NCBI GenBank assembly: GCA_964406775.1
Contig: CAYOSW010000039.1
Span: forward strand, 1-10,418
Source of the DNA: JACPKO01 sp964406775
Lineage (GTDB): Bacteria > Patescibacteriota > Microgenomatia > Daviesbacterales > UBA10151
DNA: 10,418 bases
Reading direction: 5' to 3'
Numbering within the stretch: the first letter of the stretch is position 1; the number at the start of each line of letters is the position of its first letter. The notes under the pieces are model-generated. The model saw nothing but the letters and a program-made list of their open reading frames with translations. It made no database searches and was not told the DNA's origin. The translations under genes were made by a program, and so were the position numbers. Of this stretch, positions 1 to 5,950 are shown piece by piece.

Positions 1-594
1 ATGATTATGTTTACAACTATTTTCCTTGCTCACGTTTTTAATAAACAAACTTCGATAGCTTTATTTTCAACCACGATCACTTTAATCTTGACCGCAATAA
101 TTGCAATTGTATCTGTTAACTTAACTTTTTTGACCGGACTCGGAAGCGAGGACGCTTATAATTTAAAGTTTGGTCTAGGGACTTTAAACACCAAAGGGCT
201 CTTGCTTGGAGGAATAATTATTGGAGTATTAGGGGTTTTGGATGATATTACTACAGCTCAAACATCAGCTGTATTTGAAATTTTCAAAGCCAATCCGGGA
301 CTAAAGCTAAGTGAATTATTTAATAGTGCGATGAGAATTGGCAAGGAACATATATCATCTTTAGTAAATACTCTGGTTTTAGCTTATGCCGGTGTTTCGC
401 TCCCCATCTTTATTTTTATCGTCTTTAATCCAACGAACCAACCTCTTTGGGTCATTCTAAATAGTGAGTTCATATCCGAAGAAATAGTAAGATCCCTAAT
501 AGGAAGTGCTTCTTTAATTTTGGCAGTACCAATCACCACCATAACTGCTTCTTATATTGCTGTCAGAATGCGAAACGGTATTAAGAAGAGCTGA
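1..594 (+). CDS. YibE/F-like multi-pass membrane protein, C-terminal part
   Basis: The window opens inside this gene. The visible 197 residues are mostly hydrophobic helices, with about four or five membrane segments. The stretch around residues 66-95 contains 'GGIIIGVLGVLDDITTAQTS', which matches the conserved GxxDD...AQ region of YibE/F-like proteins (Pfam YibE_F). Members of that family are usually clearly longer, so the ATG at base 1 is most likely an internal Met and the N-terminal half lies upstream. The family is a predicted integral membrane protein of unsettled function; transport has been suggested. The gene ends in TGA and faces a gene on the other strand across a 57-base spacer in which I see no convincing terminator. 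Its codons look more AT-rich than those of the next genes. Confidence 0.8.
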   Translation: MIMFTTIFLAHVFNKQTSIALFSTTITLILTAIIAIVSVNLTFLTGLGSEDAYNLKFGLGTLNTKGLLLGGIIIGVLGVLDDITTAQTSAVFEIFKANPGLKLSELFNSAMRIGKEHISSLVNTLVLAYAGVSLPIFIFIVFNPTNQPLWVILNSEFISEEIVRSLIGSASLILAVPITTITASYIAVRMRNGIKKS

Positions 595-651
595 TATTTA
601 GGCACAGATTTTAAAACCTTAAACTCTCTTTTAATTCTATGCTTTTTATAA

Positions 652-1494
652 TTATTCCGGTTCTAAATTTACCCCTCTTAAGACTGCCTCTAAATATTTT
701 CTAGCTGGTTTTTCGTAAGCGTATTTTAAGGCGAGTCTTCCCCGCAGACCGAACCTTTCTCTTCCTAAAATTTCTCCGTGCTGATCGAGGAGCTTAAGTC
801 CTTGGTTTGCTTCTTCCCTAAACCAGGCATTAACAGGCTCAGCATATCTGTCAGATAACTCTTGAGTTGTTATTCCGTACGCATCTACCGATTCTTTCGG
901 AATATTTACGTAACCGGCTTTAATATCTGCCTCGTAATCGCGGAGACTGTAATAAATTCTCGTAGCTTTTCCAAGAGGGGTTAGTAAGTGTGCTCGGTCC
1001 GGATCATCGCCGAAAACCATTAGGGATCCGCGGATTGTTCCGGTAATATCGCAGGCATCATAAGCCCTATCCAGTTCTGCTTTGGGGAAAATATTTCCGG
1101 TTCCGTATCTTTTTGCATCGAAAAGAAAATAATCAAAAAAGGCATCCAGTTCTCTTCCGATTTTTAAACCCGATTTATCAGCCAATTCGTAACAGTAAAC
1201 AAAAAGATAATCCAGTCTATCTTTAGGTGTCTGAGGATTTCTGACAAAAGCGCGCTTTTCCTCAAGATAGGTGATAGTGGTGAATCCCGGAGGGGGCAAA
1301 CGGTCGCGGTCGGCAGTATCGTCCAAGATCCTTTCGGCAACGTTAACAGCCTGGAGCAGTCTTCCCCGGCTGAAATCGCCTAAGTAATATGGCATAGTCT
1401 CCAGCATTAAAATCCACTTGCCTGAACTTTTGCGCTTTTGAAGCCCCGCATAGGCTTCGGTTTTTAAGTATTGATAGTTCTCTTTTAAATTCAC
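652..1494 (-). CDS. squalene/phytoene synthase-family protein (trans-isoprenyl diphosphate synthase fold)
   Basis: 280 residues, the usual length for this family. Two Asp-rich motifs are present at family spacing: DDTAD at residues 58-62, and 'YYSLRDYEADIKAGYVNIPK' at 181-200, which mirrors the typical N-x-L-R-D-xx-x-D-xxx-G-R-x-Y-x-P block. Between them 'LFDAKRYGTG' (124-133) and 'TGTIRGSLMVFG' (151-162) fit the RY and G-rich helices that line the active site. Known members join two prenyl diphosphates head to head to make squalene or phytoene, with Mg2+ bound by the two Asp motifs. The actual substrate here cannot be read from the sequence, and no other isoprenoid gene is in the window. The start is GTG at 1494-1492; a TACACT hexamer lies six bases upstream, so the mRNA may be leaderless. 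It follows the 1532-2404 gene by 37 bases and may also be read through from it. Confidence 0.75.
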   Translation of the reverse strand: MNLKENYQYLKTEAYAGLQKRKSSGKWILMLETMPYYLGDFSRGRLLQAVNVAERILDDTADRDRLPPPGFTTITYLEEKRAFVRNPQTPKDRLDYLFVYCYELADKSGLKIGRELDAFFDYFLFDAKRYGTGNIFPKAELDRAYDACDITGTIRGSLMVFGDDPDRAHLLTPLGKATRIYYSLRDYEADIKAGYVNIPKESVDAYGITTQELSDRYAEPVNAWFREEANQGLKLLDQHGEILGRERFGLRGRLALKYAYEKPARKYLEAVLRGVNLEPE

Positions 1495-1500
1495 GAGCCG

Positions 1501-1506
1501 AGTGTA
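1501..1506 (-). promoter_or_regulatory. possible -10 box of the synthase-family gene
   Basis: TACACT (4 of 6 to TATAAT) ends six bases before the GTG start. No good -35 box is seen, so alone it would be weak. I list it because the spacing to the start codon equals that of the stronger promoters in the window. Confidence 0.3.
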
Positions 1507-1531
1507 CTAAATTTTATGCCTATAGGCGAAT

Positions 1532-2404
1532 TTATTGGAGGGTGGCAGACAATATGCACATAGATTTATTACCTGCATCATCAGTGCATTTTCCAGAAGA
1601 ATTCCCGTATTTTTGCTCGCATTTTACTCTCGCTACGTTCGGATTATCACAGGTATTTAATTCCTGACCGAATTGAGCCTTAACATAATGACAAAGGTAA
1701 TCTTCCGCCAGCTCGGTTTTGCAGGAAACGCCCGCTTTGGTGCAGATTGCTTTAAGCTGGTTTTCATTTGTACAATCTATTTCGTGAGTGCTGATAATTA
1801 AATCGCCCTTAAGCGTAGTGTCATCAGATTGTATAAACATCCCGTCAAAACGGCACAATGGGTTGGAAAATTGACCCATATTTATTTCCCAGGCGTAGGA
1901 AGAACCGTTCCTGATCAGTTTTGCTGAATTTTCAACTTGGTCCGTACTGAAACCGTTAAAAACGTCCTGGCACAACCAACCGCTTTTCTCGTAAATTTTT
2001 TGCTCGGCGTCAAAGCTTGAAAAAGGCATCAGATCGGTTATCGAGCTTCCGTCAATTACGAAACTCGAAGTTGGCTGAGTGCAGACCTCATTACAGGTGA
2101 CTTTTCCGTACTTAACCAAACCGAAAATTACCTGTCTTCCCTCAATATCAAAAACTCTTTGTTTGCACTGCGATATATCTTCAATATTGCGGACTCGGAT
2201 TTGTTTTTTTACTTCTTCACCGCAGTCAGAAGAAGTGCCGGAATAATAGACGTCTTGCGGAGTTTTAGAGTCCGGTGAGGCACTGGCGGAGGGGACTGGA
2301 GTATCAGATTTTTTGAAATTGATAAAGGTTATTAAAGCTGAAACAACCAATACTACTGTGAGCCCTAAGATTAATAGGAGAGGGGCAATTCCTTTTTGAC
2401 TCAT
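1532..2404 (-). CDS. Cys-rich extracellular protein with N-terminal membrane anchor
   Basis: 290 residues with no named domain that I recognise. The N-terminus 'MSQKGIAPLLLILGL' followed by more hydrophobic residues to about 30 is a short basic start plus one membrane helix. It resembles the pilin-like leader (K-G, then a hydrophobic helix) common in Patescibacteria, but lacks the Glu at +5 of true type IV pilins. A Ser/Pro-rich linker follows (about 33-50), then a soluble domain with 14 cysteines, an even number. They cluster at about 130-300 bases from the gene end as CTNENQLKAIC, SCKTE, YLCHY and later C-containing segments. That suggests a disulphide-bonded domain outside the cell. A promoter with its -10 box seven bases before the ATG lies upstream, back to back with that of the divergent 2488 gene. 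Function unknown; a surface or pilus-associated role is only inference. Confidence 0.7.
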   Translation of the reverse strand: MSQKGIAPLLLILGLTVVLVVSALITFINFKKSDTPVPSASASPDSKTPQDVYYSGTSSDCGEEVKKQIRVRNIEDISQCKQRVFDIEGRQVIFGLVKYGKVTCNEVCTQPTSSFVIDGSSITDLMPFSSFDAEQKIYEKSGWLCQDVFNGFSTDQVENSAKLIRNGSSYAWEINMGQFSNPLCRFDGMFIQSDDTTLKGDLIISTHEIDCTNENQLKAICTKAGVSCKTELAEDYLCHYVKAQFGQELNTCDNPNVARVKCEQKYGNSSGKCTDDAGNKSMCILSATLQ

Positions 2405-2411
2405 ACATCTA

Positions 2412-2441
2412 ATTAAAACATAAATTAAAATGCCGTGTAAA
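2412..2441 (-). promoter_or_regulatory. promoter of the Cys-rich protein gene (leaderless type)
   Basis: On the minus strand TTTACA (2441-2436), an 18-base spacer, and TTTAAT (2417-2412) each match 5 of 6 consensus bases. Seven bases separate the -10 from the ATG, so transcription should start at or next to the A of the start codon. Confidence 0.55.
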
Positions 2442-2451
2442 CGGAACTGAT

Positions 2452-2480
2452 TTGACAGATCTTTATTACTTTGCTACAGT
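2452..2480 (+). promoter_or_regulatory. promoter of the coiled-coil operon (leaderless type)
   Basis: A perfect TTGACA (2452-2457), a 17-base spacer and TACAGT (2475-2480) end seven bases before the ATG at 2488. The TTG of this -35 box is in frame with the gene and could be mistaken for its start codon. Its -35 lies ten bases from the -35 of the divergent minus-strand promoter. Confidence 0.75.
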
Positions 2481-2487
2481 TTTTCTA

Positions 2488-3168
2488 ATGAAGAAAATTC
2501 TGCCAATTCTCTTAGTTGCGACAGCTCTTCTCGTGCCTCTTTATCCTGTTTATGCTCAGGCTCCGTTAAGGCCCAAAGCCGCCTCAGCCCCGGGCACTCT
2601 TAAAATCGAAAAAGCTCTTCAGATGGAGGAAAATGCCCTAAACCGCGAAGAAAGTATGATTCAGAACAAGGAAGAGCGTCTGCAGATGTTTAAGGATAAA
2701 GTTGCTTCGCGGGCCGCGGCGCTTAAAGAAAAGCTTGCTAAGTTTAAAGATAAAGCGAAGGCTCAGCGAGTTGAGAATATTAACAACAGTTTATACAAGG
2801 TAAATCAGAACCAAACGGCATATATTCAGCAGATTTTGACCAAACTCTCTCAAATGTTGGAACGTGCCAAGAACCTTTCCCAGGAAGCGGCAGCTGCCGG
2901 ACAGGATGTAACAGCTTTAAATGAGGCAATCAATAATGCCCAGACTGCCTGGAATCAGGCTAATGACGCAAATTCAGCGCAAATGGAGAAAGACTACACG
3001 ATTGAGGTTAATACGGAATCAACGATAATGACAGATGCAAAGACCGCAAGAGACAGCCTGCACACCGATTTACAGTCAGTCAGGGAAAAGGTGAAAGCGG
3101 CAAGAAAATCCCTAGTCGATGTGTTTAATACGGCAAAAGCCCTGAAAGGAACAAATAATGGACAATAA
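2488..3168 (+). CDS. secreted coiled-coil protein with signal peptide
   Basis: 226 residues from the ATG at 2488. The start is chosen because it begins a classic signal peptide: 'MKK', a hydrophobic core to about residue 20, then 'VYAQA' with likely cleavage after VYA (residue 23). The open frame reaches back to a TTG at 2452, but those bases are the -35 box. The mature protein is rich in Lys, Glu, Ala and Gln with long heptad-like stretches (about 45-115 and again near the C-terminus), so it should form helical coiled coils outside the membrane. I recall similar proteins in other Patescibacteria, with an NQN motif in the middle ('KVNQNQTAY') and an NT-E-S-x-x-x-x-D-A-x-x-A-R segment near the end, but know no function. 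It overlaps the next gene by 11 bases, so the two products probably act together at the cell surface. Confidence 0.75.
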   Translation: MKKILPILLVATALLVPLYPVYAQAPLRPKAASAPGTLKIEKALQMEENALNREESMIQNKEERLQMFKDKVASRAAALKEKLAKFKDKAKAQRVENINNSLYKVNQNQTAYIQQILTKLSQMLERAKNLSQEAAAAGQDVTALNEAINNAQTAWNQANDANSAQMEKDYTIEVNTESTIMTDAKTARDSLHTDLQSVREKVKAARKSLVDVFNTAKALKGTNNGQ

Positions 3169-3580
3169 TCCTTTGCAATCTCAAAATCCGGCAGCGGATC
3201 CCGTTCTGGGAGGCGCTCCTACGGCGGCAACCCCCGCAACCCCTCCTATTCAGACCCTGCCTACAGTGAATAAGACCGATCCTTCAGCTCCGGTTCCTGC
3301 AGCAGGAGGATCAAAAAAGACTATGATGATGCTCATAATAATCTTTCTTGTTGTCGGGGTCTTAATTGCAGGCGGATTCCTGGCATACCAGATGGTTTCA
3401 AAGAAAAATCCCGATCTTCAACCACCTTCGGCTATTGAGGGGCAGGCCAACGAGATGGTCAGCGAAAGCAGTAATCTGGAGATTACGGAAGTGGATTCGG
3501 AATTTATGGATATTGATAAGGAAATTACGGCACTTGATGCCACCCCCTCAGCCGGAACATCCAAGCCTGTTGATAAATAG
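3158..3580 (+). CDS. single-helix membrane protein, coupled to the upstream secreted protein
   Basis: 140 residues. The first 50 are rich in Pro, Ala, Thr and Asn (low complexity). One membrane helix runs from about 56 to 79 ('MMMLIIIFLVVGVLIAGGFL' and onward), preceded by GGSKK. The last 55 residues are acidic, with Glu/Asp/Ser. The ATG lies inside the end of the preceding gene (11-base overlap) and has a Shine-Dalgarno-like AAAGGA at 3145-3150, seven bases before it. This gene therefore has a normal ribosome-binding site, unlike the leaderless first gene of the operon. Function unknown; tight coupling suggests it partners the secreted coiled-coil protein, perhaps as an anchor. Confidence 0.7.
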   Translation: MDNNPLQSQNPAADPVLGGAPTAATPATPPIQTLPTVNKTDPSAPVPAAGGSKKTMMMLIIIFLVVGVLIAGGFLAYQMVSKKNPDLQPPSAIEGQANEMVSESSNLEITEVDSEFMDIDKEITALDATPSAGTSKPVDK

Positions 3581-3639
3581 AGTTCATTAATGAGCTTAGC
3601 ACGATTTTATCTAATTGGTACATTCTTCATTTAAAATTT

Positions 3640-3886
3640 GTTGATTTCTCCGGTTTCAGTTTTTGTAACCATAAAACCTCTACATTAGTTGCTCCCGCGA
3701 CTCCCGAAGTTCCGGCCCCTCCAGATGTTTCGGGAATTTTTGATGTACCTGAGCGCCCGGGTATGAAGGTCAGGGTTTTTGTACACCTCGCAAGACCAGA
3801 TAAACTACGAGTCCCTCGGCGAATTTAAGAAAAACACCCTTACGATCGGAGATATTTCCGCACTTTCCGGCATTTATTCCCCTTGA
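3640..3886 (+). pseudogene. remnant of a small unnamed gene, frameshifted and without a clear start
   Basis: Two coding-like stretches sit in different frames. The first (frame of base 3640) reads '...LVAPATPEVPAPPDVSGIF' then 'DVPERPGMKVRV'. The second (frame of base 3779) reads 'LYTSQDQINYESLGEFKKN' then 'TLTIGDISALSGIYSP' and a TGA at 3884-3886. They would join into one frame if one T were missing from the T5 run at 3776-3780. No ATG, GTG or TTG exists in frame before the Pro-rich part, although a TAAAAT hexamer lies at 3632-3637. A Pro-rich linker followed by a small folded domain would fit the anchored or secreted proteins next door. It could be a decayed gene, or an intact gene with a sequencing error and a non-standard start. 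Family not recognised. The rest of the 349-base interval 3581-3929 shows nothing else apart from the promoter before 3930. Confidence 0.45.
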
Positions 3887-3914
3887 TAACAGTCACTTAC
3901 GGTTTGCGTTTCTT

Positions 3915-3923
3915 TGATATACT
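3915..3923 (+). promoter_or_regulatory. extended -10 promoter of the four-helix protein gene (leaderless type)
   Basis: TATACT (3918-3923, 5 of 6) is preceded by TGA, giving the TGn extended -10 form, which can make up for the lack of a clear -35 box here. Six bases separate it from the GTG at 3930, so the transcript should begin at the start codon. Confidence 0.55.
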
Positions 3924-3929
3924 TAATTT

Positions 3930-4424
3930 GTGCTGATTAAATACGTTTACATTGTTTTTCTGGGACTTATTCTCGCGACTTTCGTCGGAGTGGGGATTGC
4001 CGCTTTTTATAAAGGTCCGAAATATCCCGAAACTCCGGCAGTTTTAAAATACGAGCGTCCGTATACGGATTTTCAATCAGGAACGCCTTCGGCAGAATAT
4101 ATCCGTAATCAGGAGGCTTTTGACGAGAAAAGTAAGCAATTTCAAAATGATAATGACACATATAACCGTTATGTCTCGATGATCGCCTTAAGTTTTGCGA
4201 TCCTGATGCTGGTTGTAAGTCTGGTTTTCTTCAAAAAAATCACAATTATTGCCGACGGGGTTCTCCTCGGAGGGGTTTTAACTCTCGGGTATTCAATAAT
4301 CCGTGGATTTAACACCAATGATGATATTTACAGATTTCTGGTCGTAGGCGCAGGGCTTATTACAGCGATGCTTCTTGGGTATATTAAATTCGTCCAGCCC
4401 CAAGGTAAGAAAAAAAGGGATTAA
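3930..4424 (+). CDS. hypothetical four-helix membrane protein
   Basis: 164 residues from a GTG start, chosen because the upstream extended -10 box ends six bases before it. One helix near the N-terminus (about 4-26) is followed by a hydrophilic loop of some 60 residues rich in Tyr, Gln, Asn and charged residues ('YRPYTDF'-like, 'NQEAFDEKSKQFQNDNDTYN'). Three closely packed helices follow (about 86-103, 105-123, 134-154), then a basic tail 'QGKKKRD'. The basic tail suggests a cytoplasmic C-terminus. I do not recognise the family. The last bases overlap the end of the convergent gene: the four bases TTAA at 4421-4424 hold the stop codons of both. Confidence 0.65.
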   Translation: MLIKYVYIVFLGLILATFVGVGIAAFYKGPKYPETPAVLKYERPYTDFQSGTPSAEYIRNQEAFDEKSKQFQNDNDTYNRYVSMIALSFAILMLVVSLVFFKKITIIADGVLLGGVLTLGYSIIRGFNTNDDIYRFLVVGAGLITAMLLGYIKFVQPQGKKKRD

Positions 4425-5221
4425 GTCTTAGCCGGCCGGGGATATCTGCCTGCGGCTAATGCATAAGTCGATACAACCAGTCCGGCAGCGGTAGTTGCAA
4501 TAACAGTTTCGACAGGCTGGGCTAAAATAGCCTGGGCTATCCAGTTAGGATCAGACTCTGAACCGGGAAAAAGCCTCGGTAAACTTTCCAGTCTTTCTAT
4601 AAACCAGGAAGATGCAACTAAACTGACTCCCACTCCGGCTCCTCCTTCTGTTGAATACTCAATCGTTTTTAAGGGGTTGTTTGCGATTTTTTCAGGCAAT
4701 TCGGGCCTGATAATGTTATATCCGAGGTTTCCCACAGCTTTCGTCAGCCGGGCTGTTCCTCTTCCTAAACCCATAAGCCCGTTGACTGTCTCTGCGGCTT
4801 TTCCGTTATAGTCTATATTTTTAGCGACATCAAAAGCTCCGGAAAAAACCTTAAATCCGTTAAAAGCTAAGTATCTTTCAAATTGACGGGAAGTAGGTCT
4901 GAAACTATCAATTGCACCTCCTATTGTTCCGGCACAGACTCCCAGTTCCGCTTCGGCTAGGGCAACCGCTCCTAAGATAATAGGCACGTCTCCTGGTTGG
5001 ATATTTGAGATATGTTCCATAATAGGAGATTGAACTTCCGGTGGAGCAAGAGTTGCGGCTGTAATGGCAAGTAGGGGGAGGCCTATTGCCTGTTTGAACA
5101 TCGCAAACCGGAATCCGCTTTTAAAGCCTCTCTTAAATCTCGGCCAGGACACAACTTTATCAGGCTCTAAGGGCCCGTTGTAAGCGGGGTCTCTGAAAGG
5201 GTTTTCTGCTGTCTTTGCCAT
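4421..5221 (-). CDS. hypothetical membrane-associated protein
   Basis: 266 residues with a soluble charged start (MAKTAENPFRDPAYNG), then hydrophobic Ala/Gly-rich segments at about 38-60, 79-104, 195-208 and 233-257 that could cross or dip into the membrane. The middle (105-190) is mixed and amphipathic. No motif points to a known function. The start is well fixed: a TTGACA / TATCAT promoter ends six bases before the ATG. The gene converges on the 3930-4424 gene with a four-base tail-to-tail overlap and diverges from the 5395 gene. The weak similarity of its helices to Gly/Ala-rich pore or carrier helices is not enough to name it. Confidence 0.6.
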   Translation of the reverse strand: MAKTAENPFRDPAYNGPLEPDKVVSWPRFKRGFKSGFRFAMFKQAIGLPLLAITAATLAPPEVQSPIMEHISNIQPGDVPIILGAVALAEAELGVCAGTIGGAIDSFRPTSRQFERYLAFNGFKVFSGAFDVAKNIDYNGKAAETVNGLMGLGRGTARLTKAVGNLGYNIIRPELPEKIANNPLKTIEYSTEGGAGVGVSLVASSWFIERLESLPRLFPGSESDPNWIAQAILAQPVETVIATTAAGLVVSTYALAAGRYPRPAKT

Positions 5222-5227
5222 CGGGAT

Positions 5228-5256
5228 ATGATAGTCACAAAATTTATTACTGTCAA
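5228..5256 (-). promoter_or_regulatory. strong promoter of the 4421-5221 gene (leaderless type)
   Basis: On the minus strand a perfect TTGACA (5256-5251), a 17-base spacer and TATCAT (5233-5228, 5 of 6) are followed by six bases and the ATG at 5221. This is the clearest case in the window of a promoter that leaves no room for an untranslated leader. Confidence 0.8.
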
Positions 5257-5300
5257 CCTATAGTCGGGAATTAACAAAGGAATTCCTTTTCAGGCGCTTA

Positions 5301-5329
5301 TATACATTCCCGCGCAAATAGGTTATGAT
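5301..5329 (+). promoter_or_regulatory. probable promoter of the zinc-ribbon protein gene
   Basis: TATACA (5301-5306, 4 of 6 to TTGACA), 17 bases, then TATGAT (5324-5329, 5 of 6). Transcription would start near 5335-5336. No ATG, GTG or TTG in the gene's frame is found there, but an ATC codon at 5335 is in frame. Confidence 0.4.
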
Positions 5330-5394
5330 GACTTATCACTAAACTCGAACTGCAAAGAAGGAAAAGACTCGCTTCAGAACCTCAGGGCTTCGCT

Positions 5395-5724
5395 TTGGAA
5401 TCCAACGGTGTTTACTATAATTGTCTGATTTGTCACGCCGCGATTACCGGTGATACAGGGTGGTGGGACCTTAACGGAGAGAAATGTCTGGCCTGCCAAA
5501 AAGCGGTTGAAAACGGGGTAGTTCCCGGTTCGATTTGTGCAAACAGGGATAGCTGGTATGCTACATACGACCTTGTGAATCAGTTTAAAATGTCCCCCTC
5601 AACAATTACAATTATGATTAAAGAAGGCAAATTAAAATCAAGAAAAATTAAGGCAATCAGCGGTACAACCAGCTTCGAATTGTTCTTAAAACAGGAAAAC
5701 GATATGCTGGCAATCCACAAGTAA
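5395..5724 (+). CDS. small zinc-ribbon protein with C-terminal HTH-like region
   Basis: 109 residues if the TTG at 5395 is the start. A zinc-ribbon pattern is seen: C10-x2-C13 and C31-x2-C34, with a conserved-looking 'GWWDLNGEKCLACQ' between and after them. A further Cys is at 48. From about 55 to 85, 'YDLVNQFKMSPSTITIMIKE' looks like a helix-turn-helix of the MerR/excisionase kind, so DNA binding is possible but inferred. The start is doubtful. The frame stays open upstream to a TGA at 5329 and encodes a plausible start, 'ITKLELQRRKRLASEPQGFA', and a promoter aims at 5335. The true protein may thus begin at an ATC (5335) or CTG (5350) codon and be 15-20 residues longer. I recall Patescibacterial proteins with the same RRKRLASEP-type beginning, but no assigned function. 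Confidence 0.6.
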   Translation: MESNGVYYNCLICHAAITGDTGWWDLNGEKCLACQKAVENGVVPGSICANRDSWYATYDLVNQFKMSPSTITIMIKEGKLKSRKIKAISGTTSFELFLKQENDMLAIHK

Positions 5725-5725
5725 T

Positions 5726-5754
5726 TTGCTATTGCGGATCCGGTATGTTATAGT
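5726..5754 (+). promoter_or_regulatory. promoter of the helicase-RRM operon
   Basis: TTGCTA (5726-5731, 4 of 6), a 17-base spacer and TATAGT (5749-5754, 5 of 6). Predicted start near 5761, which gives a leader of about 183 bases before the ATG at 5944. All other well-supported promoters here leave no leader or a short one. Confidence 0.55.
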
Positions 5755-5760
5755 TTACAA

Positions 5761-5943
5761 GTTGATTAAGAATTCGAGCTGGAAATTCTCTTTTTAGATT
5801 TTTTCTTTTAGCTCCTTAGATTTTTACGGAGCAATCCCAAATAAATATCATTTAGTTTTTATTCAATTTTAAATTTATTCTTCTTCGTCCGCGCATTTTT
5901 TGCATAAGGCATAGCCTTAAATGGATGAAGAAGAACTATTATT
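5761..5943 (+). promoter_or_regulatory. long structured 5' leader of the helicase operon
   Basis: Near the start of the leader AGAATT (5769-5774) pairs with AATTCT (5784-5789). AGCTC (5810-5814) can pair back with GAGCT (5776-5780), and the overlapping GCTCC (5811-5815) can instead pair forward with GGAGC (5828-5832), so two folds compete. At the end, 13 bases at 5878-5890 pair with 5923-5935 without a mismatch (one G-U), enclosing an inner hairpin TAAGGC/GCCTTA (5905-5910/5914-5919). The right arm is the purine-rich stretch just before the ATG, so the stem would hide the ribosome entry site. No T-run follows it, so it is not a terminator. Cold-inducible RNA helicase and RRM genes of other bacteria often have long regulated leaders; that this one is temperature-regulated is inference. 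Confidence 0.55.
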
Positions 5944-5950
5944 ATGTTAA
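5921..5950 (+). other. possible nine-codon upstream reading frame overlapping the helicase start
   Basis: ATG at 5921 encodes MDEEELLLC and ends in TAA at 5948-5950, four bases past the start of the helicase ATG (5944). It lies partly in the right arm of the leader stem-loop. It may be chance, as most of it is the purine-rich stretch plus AT-rich spacer. If translated, it would couple stem opening to helicase initiation. Confidence 0.2.

Noticed and set aside
3366..3590. 74-codon plus-strand frame within the single-helix membrane protein gene
   Set aside because: Out-of-frame shadow, rich in Arg and Trp, without a start signal.
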